Assembly: GCA_033763435.1 (NCBI GenBank)
Contig: JANRKN010000165.1
Coordinates: forward strand, 1-10,600
Source of the DNA: JANRKN01 sp033763435
GTDB taxonomy: Bacteria > Planctomycetota > Phycisphaerae > Phycisphaerales > UBA1924
Length of the DNA stretch: 10,600 bases
Direction: 5' to 3'
A model generated the notes under the pieces. The model searched no databases, was not told where the DNA came from, and was given only the letters and a program-made list of their open reading frames with translations. Shown here one piece after another: positions 6,020 to 10,600 of this stretch. The stretch's first letter is position 1; every line of letters starts with the position of its first letter. The position numbers and the translations under genes are program-made.

Positions 6020-6089
6020 GCCCCGAAGGGGCGCACGGGCTGTAGCCACGGGTGAAGTGAGCGAGTCTTCGAGCGAGCGCAACCCGTGG
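6020..6089. repeat. Double-hairpin structure (GCCCC-GAA-GGGGC plus CCACGGGT/ACCCGTGG)
   Basis: A compact hairpin with 5-bp stem GCCCC/GGGGC and loop GAA (6020-6032) is followed by CTGTAG and a second stem, CCACGGGT (6046-6053) with ACCCGTGG (6082-6089), loop 28 bases. Similar 'CCCCGAAGGGGC...TAGCC...' sequences are widely repeated in planctomycete genomes to my recollection, but no second copy occurs in this window. It lies 70 bases after the stop of the FGE-fold gene, so it could act as a 3' end structure. Confidence 0.6.
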
Positions 6090-6127
6090 AAGGTCGCGCC
6101 CTCTCGCTCTCGAAGTCGTCCTTAGCT

Positions 6128-6162
6128 GGGTGGCACGGCTTGGCGCTCGGGCCAAGCCGTGG
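6128..6162. repeat. CAAGCCG hairpin repeat, copy 2
   Basis: CACGGCTTGGC and GCCAAGCCGTG form a perfect 11-bp stem with a 6-base loop. The 35 bases are the reverse complement of 927-961 with two differences, placed symmetrically at either side of the stem. Confidence 0.85.
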
Positions 6163-6183
6163 TGAAGCGTCCGCGCGCGCGGG

Positions 6184-6318
6184 GGGTGCCCCGAGTCGAG
6201 GGATCGAAGCCGCCCCGTTGGGTGGGGGGCGGCGAGATCCTGAGCCTCGGGCCGAAGGACGCCTCACGCCCGACGCGCGTCGCCCATCAGAGCCTGGGCT
6301 CCGCGAGTCGGGGCACCC
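6184..6318. repeat. Terminal-inverted-repeat element, copy 2 (135 bp)
   Basis: GGGTGCCCCGA (6184-6194) and TCGGGGCACCC (6308-6318) are perfect 11-bp inverted repeats identical to those at 1826-1934. The first 24 bases and 6231-6254 match copy 1 exactly, while the interior is longer by 26 bases. Its right end runs directly into the 25-bp tandem repeat, sharing GGGGCACCC. Confidence 0.9.
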
Positions 6319-6434
6319 GATGCAGCATCACGCCGGGGCACCCGATGCAGCGTCAAGCCGTGGCACCCGATGCAGCGTCAGGCCGGGGCACCCGATGCAG
6401 CGTCACGCCGGGGCACCCGCTTCAGTTCGCGCGG
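6310..6434. repeat. 25-bp tandem repeat, four units plus a decayed fifth
   Basis: Units begin at 6310, 6335, 6360 and 6385. Each reads GGGGCACCCGATGCAGC followed by RTCANGCC, with one to three changes between units. A fifth unit (6410-6434) keeps GGGGCACCC and then diverges. The length is not a multiple of three, so it is not a coding repeat. It touches the stop codon of the minus-strand gene at 6437. Confidence 0.9.
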
Positions 6435-6436
6435 CC

Positions 6437-6682
6437 TCAGTTCACGCTGGAGGGCACCGCGCGCCTGTTCAGTTCTTCGAGTTCCTTCTTTTCCTGCTCA
6501 GAGATCTGGCTCGCCGCGGCCTTCTGATCAGGCGGGATCGGGTCCTTGATCGGCGCGGGCCCGAGGTTGATCACCCCCGTCCCGTACAGGATGCCGACGG
6601 TGCCCAGCCCGAGCATCACCACCGCCAGCGTGATCTTCAAGCCCTTGCCGCCGCCCGAAGGTTCTTCAGTTTTCATCGCCAT
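6437..6682 (-). CDS. Small single-helix membrane protein, unknown
   Basis: This 81-residue protein has one membrane helix (residues 16-36, LKITLAVVMLGLGTVGILYG), a Gly/Pro-rich link with PAPIKDPIPP (43-51) and a charged predicted helix (57-74, ASQISEQEKKELEELNRR). It probably sits with the short N-terminus in the cytoplasm and the charged helix outside. I do not recognise a family. It begins 38 bases after the stop of the ABC-2 permease on the same strand, so co-transcription and a role as an accessory subunit are plausible. M1 or M3 (6674-6676) may be the true start; neither has a clear Shine-Dalgarno site. A coding role is supported by the regular membrane/charge layout. Confidence 0.65.
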   Translation of the reverse strand: MAMKTEEPSGGGKGLKITLAVVMLGLGTVGILYGTGVINLGPAPIKDPIPPDQKAAASQISEQEKKELEELNRRAVPSSVN

Positions 6683-6720
6683 GCCCGGATTCTACGGCAT
6701 GTGCCAAGGCTCGGGGCCGC

Positions 6721-8127
6721 TCAACCCACGTCGCGCTTCTGGAACAGCATCACCGCCAGCGACAGGCACGCGCCGATCTGCAGCAGCGAGTAGAGCGCGA
6801 TGAGCCCGACGTGCGAGACGGGGATCGCGACGTTCTGGCTGACGGCGTCGAGGAGCCAGAAGTAGTGCAGGTTGGGCACGACCGCCCACGCCGCGAGATA
6901 CACGGGCCGCACGACCGTGGGCGTCGCGAAGACATAATCGCCCGGCTCCGGCGGCCTGCGGACCGCGCCGCCCTCGCGGTTGTCCTCGGGCCCGATGTGA
7001 CGCAGCGTCAGCACGGGCCGCCCGCCCGCCGAACCCTCCGCGCCCTTGCTGAAGCTCAGGTTCGTGAGCACGATCGCCCGCGGCGCGTTCGCGCCCAGCG
7101 TCTGCTGCGGATCGCTCAGGCTGCCCTCAAACCGCAGCGCCTCGGGCGAGGCGGTCTGAAGATCAAACCCGTTGGGGTTGGGCCCATAGCGCAGGAAATC
7201 GCCCGCGGCGAGCGGCCTGGTCGCGGGCAGTTCGAGCGTGACCTCGTAGAAATCGCCGGGCGTCGCGAAGCTCGGGTCGCGCGGGTTGGCCGCGACGACC
7301 GCCGCGACGCGCCCGATCGGGTCGTTGGAGTAGGCCAGACGCCCGAGGAAGTAGTTCGTCAGCAGCGAGGCGAGGAAGACGCCCGCGCAGACGGTGATGG
7401 TCATGACCTGCGAGAGGCGCGTGGAGGCCGCGGTCGCGATCGCCGTGAGCACCAGCACCGCCAGCAGCAGCACGGCGCAGGCGAGGGTGATCTGGGGCTT
7501 GAAGTCGACCAGCGGGGGCTGGATCCGCCATTCCTTGCCGATGAACATCACCGCGACGAACGCCGCGATCGTCAGCGGCGCGAGCAGCAGCGTGACCATC
7601 TGCGGGAACGACCAGCCGTAGAAGTAGTTGGCCCAGCCCGCAAAGCCCAGCGCCCCGCCGACCGCCAGCAGCGAGAAGACGACCACGGGCATATCGATCT
7701 CGTCGGCGGCGGTAGACATCACGCCGTGGCGGATGCACAGCAGCAGGAAGACGAGCATGGTGATGACGGCGATCGAGATCGCGCCCGCGACGCCCAGAAA
7801 CTTGCCGAGGACGACGGTGGGGCGCGCGATGGGCTTGGAGACCACGGTGAGAACGGTCTTGTTCTCGATCTCGCGGCTCATGACCGCGGTCGCGAGGAAA
7901 CCGGCGAGCAGCATGCCCATGACGAAGACGGAGGAGAGCCCGATGTCGAGCAGGAGCTTGTTGTCGCCCGAGACCTCGGAGGCATCGGTGTAGCCCATCG
8001 AGTAGCCGGTGGACCAGGTGGTGAAGATCTGGATCACGCCGCAGAGCAGCGTGAGGATGAAGAGCACGGGCTGACGCGTGCTCTCGACGAACGTGTTCTT
8101 CGCGATGGTGAGCGACTGGATGACCAT
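6721..8127 (-). CDS. ABC-2 family transporter permease
   Basis: This is a 468-residue integral membrane protein. The N-terminal signature SLTIAKNTFVESTRQPVL (5-22) and the motif REIENKTVLTVVSKPIARP (85-103) followed by VVLGKFLG (105-112) are typical of ABC-2 permeases. Predicted helices lie near 20-36, 65-83, 112-131, 147-165, 177-196, 212-231, 241-262 and 437-462. A long soluble stretch (265-435), probably extracytoplasmic, lies before the last helix; this is a larger insertion than in a plain six-helix permease. Such permeases pair with an ATPase subunit, but none is in the window; the substrate is unknown. The start MVIQ at 8127 fits the family N-terminus; upstream codons run through repeat-rich DNA. 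It is probably co-transcribed with the small membrane protein 38 bases downstream and diverges from the SPFH gene. Confidence 0.9.
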   Translation of the reverse strand: MVIQSLTIAKNTFVESTRQPVLFILTLLCGVIQIFTTWSTGYSMGYTDASEVSGDNKLLLDIGLSSVFVMGMLLAGFLATAVMSREIENKTVLTVVSKPIARPTVVLGKFLGVAGAISIAVITMLVFLLLCIRHGVMSTAADEIDMPVVVFSLLAVGGALGFAGWANYFYGWSFPQMVTLLLAPLTIAAFVAVMFIGKEWRIQPPLVDFKPQITLACAVLLLAVLVLTAIATAASTRLSQVMTITVCAGVFLASLLTNYFLGRLAYSNDPIGRVAAVVAANPRDPSFATPGDFYEVTLELPATRPLAAGDFLRYGPNPNGFDLQTASPEALRFEGSLSDPQQTLGANAPRAIVLTNLSFSKGAEGSAGGRPVLTLRHIGPEDNREGGAVRRPPEPGDYVFATPTVVRPVYLAAWAVVPNLHYFWLLDAVSQNVAIPVSHVGLIALYSLLQIGACLSLAVMLFQKRDVG

Positions 8128-8202
8128 AAATGCGTGCGCGAGGCGGGCGCGGCACGGGAGAACCCCGCCAGCGCCGGGAAGAATGTGGACCCCGAAGGTA
8201 CG

Positions 8203-8231
8203 AACATAGCCGGGCTGTGTTCGCCGGTCAC
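8203..8231 (-). promoter_or_regulatory. Possible promoter of the ABC permease
   Basis: Reading the minus strand, GTGACC (8231-8226) and TATGTT (8208-8203) are spaced 17 bases apart, each matching four of six consensus bases, about 75 bases before the ATG at 8127. The gene has no Shine-Dalgarno site. Confidence 0.25.
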
Positions 8232-8270
8232 GGCCCGCGGGCCTTCCGCGTGCGCAAGGGTTGCGGGGCT

Positions 8271-8322
8271 GGGCTTGCTGGTTGGGCCTGCTGGTTGGGC
8301 CTGCAGGTTGGGTTGGCAGGTT
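8271..8322. repeat. 13-bp tandem repeat, four units
   Basis: Units GGGCTTGCTGGTT, GGGCCTGCTGGTT, GGGCCTGCAGGTT and GGGTTGGCAGGTT run head to tail, with a fifth start (GGGCTTCGGG) after them. The divergent units suggest an old array. It lies about 145 bases upstream of the permease start. Confidence 0.85.
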
Positions 8323-8441
8323 GGGCTTCGGGACGATGAAGTCCCCAAAGGCGGGCCGAACCCAGGGCCCCGCGCGGCTGTATAGAGGATGCCGATCGAC
8401 AGGGAATCGGCGAATGGCTGGAAAGCGACCCCCGGGCGGCT

Positions 8442-8447
8442 CACAAT
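8442..8447 (+). promoter_or_regulatory. Possible -10 element for the SPFH gene
   Basis: CACAAT lies 231 bases before ATG 8678, with a weak TGGAAA (8419-8424) 17 bases upstream. If used, it gives a long leader that includes the hairpin at 8473-8492. Another -10-like hexamer, TATAGA, is at 8381-8386. Confidence 0.2.
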
Positions 8448-8472
8448 ACCGCCCCGGTCCCTCGACCGGCCT

Positions 8473-8492
8473 CGGGCCCGCCTTCGGGCCCG
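8473..8492. repeat. GC-rich hairpin in the divergent region
   Basis: CGGGCCCG (8473-8480) recurs at 8485-8492 with a 4-base loop, CCTT. Each arm is itself palindromic, so the two arms can pair as an 8-bp stem or each fold alone. No T-run follows. Confidence 0.5.
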
Positions 8493-8677
8493 GCGCTACC
8501 TCTTCTCTGTGGGCCTTCGGTGTTGGGGCATTGGGACGTCGGGCGAGTTCTTCGTCCGGCGGAGTGCGCGGGTTGGAAGCAACGGAGTGCGCCGCCGGGC
8601 CTTGGGTCCCGGCTCGCTGTGCGTCCGAGACTGTGCGTGGGGGGCTGTGTGTGTGACTGAGGTCGGCTGGAGCGTCC

Positions 8678-10570
8678 ATGCGGATTGACCAACTGACGTA
8701 CAAGCGTGCGACCGGCGTGAGTGTCCGCGGCCTGATCATCCAGGTCGTCTTTGCCGTCGCCTTCGTGATCTACGGCTTCCGCGCGGGCGATGCCTCCGCG
8801 CTCAACGCCGCGATCTATCTCGGCGCGGGCATCCTCGCCTGGCTCGCCCTGGCGATCGTCTTCGATCAGCACCGCCGCGAGCGCCTGGAAGCCTTCGAAC
8901 AGCAGGCCCTGGCCGAGAGCGGCGCCGCGGACACCTCCGTCTTCGGCTCGGGCGACGATGAGTTCCGCCCCGCGCAGCGCCGGCTCAACACGCTCTACCG
9001 CTGGTTCGTCCCCATCGTCGCGCTGCTGATGGCGGGCACGCTCATCGGGCTGGGCGTCGTGCGCTTCCTGCAGGCGCGCGAGGACCTGCCGCTCCCCGGC
9101 ACGAGCGCGACGCGCCTGCCCAACGAGGCGCTCCGCGGCTGGGCGCTGGCGATCGCGACGACGGTGGCCTTCGCGGGCTTTGTCTTCGCGCGCTACGCCT
9201 CGGGCATGGGCAAGCAGAAGGTGTGGGCGAGCCTGAAGGCGGGCGCCGCGGTGAGCGCGGGCTCGTCGCTCCTGGGCCTGCTGCTCGCGATCGCGCACTT
9301 CATCAAGTACATCGGGCCCGACGTGGGCCTGGTCTATCTGCCCATCATCACCGCCTCGCTGCTCGTGCTGCTGGGCGCGGAGATCGTGGTGCGCTTCCTG
9401 CTGGAGCTCTACCGCCCGCGCAAGGCGGGCGAGTTCCCCGCGCCCGCGTTCGAGTCCAAGCTGCTGGGCCTGTTCGCCGCGCCCGACCGGATCGCCGAGT
9501 CGATCTCGGGCGCGATCAACTATCAGTTCGGCTCGAATGTTTCGGACACGTGGTTCTACCGCCTCGTGCTCCGCAGCAAGGAACTGCTGCTGCTGGTCGC
9601 GATCCTGCTGTTCTGGGGCATGACGAGCATCGTGGTGGTCGAGCCTCACCAGCGCGGGCTGATCCTCCGCGGCGGCGCCGTCGCGCGCGAGGCCGAGCCG
9701 GGCCTGCACTTCAAGTATCCCTGGCCCTTCGAGCGCCTGGAAGTGCCCGTCTACGGGCGCGTCAACGACCGCGGGCGCTTTGAGGAAAAGACGCGGACGG
9801 TGACGGGCCTGCGGGTCATCAACCTCGCGACGGCCTCGCCCTCGGGCGACAAGCCGATCCTCTGGACGAACGAGCACGCGCGCGACGAGGTCTTCCAGCT
9901 CGTGCAGCCCGCGCGCGCGACGCTGAGCGAGTCGTTCGCCGCGCCGGGCGCCGAGGAACCCGCGATGACCGCCGCGGGCAGCCCCGCCGCGGGCGCGCGG
10001 GACCTGGCGATGATCTCGCTGGAAGTGCCCGTGCACTACGTCGTGCGCGACGTGAAGGCGTTCGAATCGCTCGGCCCGCCCGCGATGCGCGACCCGATCC
10101 TCCGCGGCGCGGGGCAGCGCGAACTCATCCAGTTCCTGGGCACCTACTCGATCGACCAGATCCTCGGCAAGGAGCGCGCGGGCCTGGCCGAGAAGCTCCG
10201 CGCCCGCGTGCAGGCCGCGTACGACCGGCTGAACGTGGGAGGCGAAGGCCGGGGCGCGGGCGTCGAGGTCGTCTTCGTCGGGCTCAACGGCGCGCACCCG
10301 CCGCGCGAGACCGCCGCGAGCTTCGAGCGCGTCGTGCAGGCCGAGCAGAACCGCCAGAGCAAGGTCGAGACGGCCCGCGCCGAGGCAATCGAACGGCTCA
10401 CGCGCAGCGTCGGCTCGGTCGACCGCGCGCGCACCATCGCGTCGGAACTGATGGAGCTGGAGAAGCTCCGCGAGACGGGCGCGAAGGCTGAACTCATCGC
10501 CGAGAAGGAATTCGCGATCCAGCGCCTGCTCGAACAGGCGGGGGGCGAGGCGGCGGCGATCCTCGCCTAG
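8678..10570 (+). CDS. HflK-like SPFH/band-7 membrane protein, ended by an amber codon
   Basis: This protein is 630 residues to the TAG. Seven predicted helices lie near 16-34, 41-62, 108-129, 152-171, 189-210, 219-242 and 302-320; the last precedes the SPFH domain, as in HflK. The SPFH start VEPHQRGLILRGGAVA (321-336) and PGLHFKYPWPFERLEVP (341-357) are clear. A flexible insert (about 385-440) precedes the second half, ISLEVPVHYVVRD (446-458), and a charged Ala/Glu-rich helix (545-628) resembles the HflK/stomatin coiled coil. In Escherichia coli HflK/HflC form cages around FtsH. The first six helices are an N-terminal extension classical HflK lacks. GGAG (8669-8672) lies 5 bases before ATG. 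Family members usually continue with a Pro-rich 'YxxAPxVTRxRxY' end, absent here; the frame reads on sensibly after the TAG, so the gene may be interrupted. Confidence 0.88.
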   Translation: MRIDQLTYKRATGVSVRGLIIQVVFAVAFVIYGFRAGDASALNAAIYLGAGILAWLALAIVFDQHRRERLEAFEQQALAESGAADTSVFGSGDDEFRPAQRRLNTLYRWFVPIVALLMAGTLIGLGVVRFLQAREDLPLPGTSATRLPNEALRGWALAIATTVAFAGFVFARYASGMGKQKVWASLKAGAAVSAGSSLLGLLLAIAHFIKYIGPDVGLVYLPIITASLLVLLGAEIVVRFLLELYRPRKAGEFPAPAFESKLLGLFAAPDRIAESISGAINYQFGSNVSDTWFYRLVLRSKELLLLVAILLFWGMTSIVVVEPHQRGLILRGGAVAREAEPGLHFKYPWPFERLEVPVYGRVNDRGRFEEKTRTVTGLRVINLATASPSGDKPILWTNEHARDEVFQLVQPARATLSESFAAPGAEEPAMTAAGSPAAGARDLAMISLEVPVHYVVRDVKAFESLGPPAMRDPILRGAGQRELIQFLGTYSIDQILGKERAGLAEKLRARVQAAYDRLNVGGEGRGAGVEVVFVGLNGAHPPRETAASFERVVQAEQNRQSKVETARAEAIERLTRSVGSVDRARTIASELMELEKLRETGAKAELIAEKEFAIQRLLEQAGGEAAAILA

Positions 10571-10600
10571 GCCTCGGCAGAACGCTGGACGCGGCACATG
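10568..10600 (+). other. In-frame amber codon with plausible coding continuation
   Basis: TAG at 10568-10570 follows AAAILA. In the same frame, the ten codons to the window edge read ASAERWTRHM with no stop. HflK-like proteins in related bacteria commonly carry 'ILA-x-A-x-A-x-R-W-x-R-H-M' here in my recollection, so the amber codon looks like a substitution at a single sense codon (CAG or GAG). It may be a recent nonsense mutation, an assembly error or readthrough. Downstream sequence is outside the window. Confidence 0.55.

Larger units (their letters stand above)
5952..6436. other. Convergent intergenic repeat island
   Basis: These 485 bases lie between the 3' ends of two convergent genes and contain no credible gene. 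They hold, in order, a short GGGTGGCA...GGCACCC structure (5972-5997), a double hairpin (6020-6089), a CAAGCCG hairpin (6128-6162), a terminal-inverted-repeat element (6184-6318) and a 25-bp tandem repeat (6310-6434). Open frames crossing it are low-complexity and unsupported. It could insulate the two transcripts, but no T-run terminator is seen. Confidence 0.85.
8128..8677. other. Divergent intergenic region
   Basis: These 550 bases separate the minus-strand permease and the plus-strand SPFH gene. They hold a 13-bp tandem repeat (8271-8322), a GC-rich hairpin (8473-8492), a possible minus-strand promoter (8203-8231) and a possible plus-strand -10 (8442-8447). Open frames in it are compositionally poor and lack start signals. 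It has none of the GGGTGSC-ended elements seen in the other gaps. Confidence 0.7.

Noticed and set aside
6310..6434. CRISPR array
   Set aside because: Units of 25 bp are contiguous with no spacers; it is a simple tandem repeat.
5952..6436. Intrinsic terminators of the convergent genes
   Set aside because: Strong hairpins exist but no U-tract follows on either strand, so a classical terminator is not supported.
6811..8385. 524-residue plus-strand open frame opposite the permease
   Set aside because: Asp/Arg/His-rich low-complexity product; the minus strand has ABC-2 motifs.
8389..8688. Small plus-strand gene before the SPFH gene
   Set aside because: No Shine-Dalgarno site or recognisable domain; it overlaps the SPFH start and the GC-rich hairpin.
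8441..10597. 718-residue minus-strand open frame opposite the SPFH gene
   Set aside because: Arg/Ala/Glu-rich shadow; the plus strand carries clear membrane helices and SPFH motifs.

Overview
This is a very GC-rich bacterial chromosome segment. It most likely comes from a planctomycete of the Phycisphaerae type. The clues are a secreted FGE-sulfatase-fold protein with two C-terminal Cys-bracketed DxDGxxxxDxDD repeats, a secreted protein with a Pro/Thr linker and a Cys-x4-Cys-His motif, an HflK-like protein with many extra membrane helices, genes with no Shine-Dalgarno sequence, and gaps filled with palindromic repeats. The lineage is inferred from protein architecture; no rRNA or marker gene is present.

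Layout. Positions 1-269 are non-coding, with a palindromic element (37-140) and a run of G-tracts (166-194). Positions 270-2302 hold four small plus-strand genes that look like a compact phage-tail-type cassette: a possible neck/connector protein, a possible tail-tube-like beta protein, a probable distal-tail-like protein and a holin-like protein. Two of the gaps between them contain palindromic elements. Next come a lipoprotein (2322-2990), a secreted possible haem protein (3116-4576) and a secreted FGE-fold protein (4803-5951), all on the plus strand. Positions 5952-6436 are a convergent gap packed with at least five repeat structures. On the minus strand are a small one-helix membrane protein (6437-6682) and an ABC-2 permease (6721-8127), probably one transcript. 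A 550-base divergent gap follows, with a 13-bp tandem repeat and a GC-rich hairpin. Last is an HflK-like SPFH membrane protein (8678-10570), read on the plus strand to an amber codon. The reading frame continues plausibly after that codon to the window edge.

How the parts relate. The first four genes probably form one functional unit: same strand, short or repeat-filled gaps, and good Shine-Dalgarno sites for most. The lipoprotein and the cytochrome-like gene lack Shine-Dalgarno sites, have -10-like hexamers at leaderless distance and probably have their own promoters. The permease and the SPFH gene are divergent and may share a regulatory region.

The most interesting signals are (1) the set of intergenic elements whose ends share a GGGTGSC...GSCACCC pattern, including two divergent copies with perfect 11-bp terminal inverted repeats, (2) the phage-tail-like cassette without a tape-measure gene, and (3) the in-frame amber codon near the end of the SPFH gene. 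Nothing here proves a new defence or mobile system.
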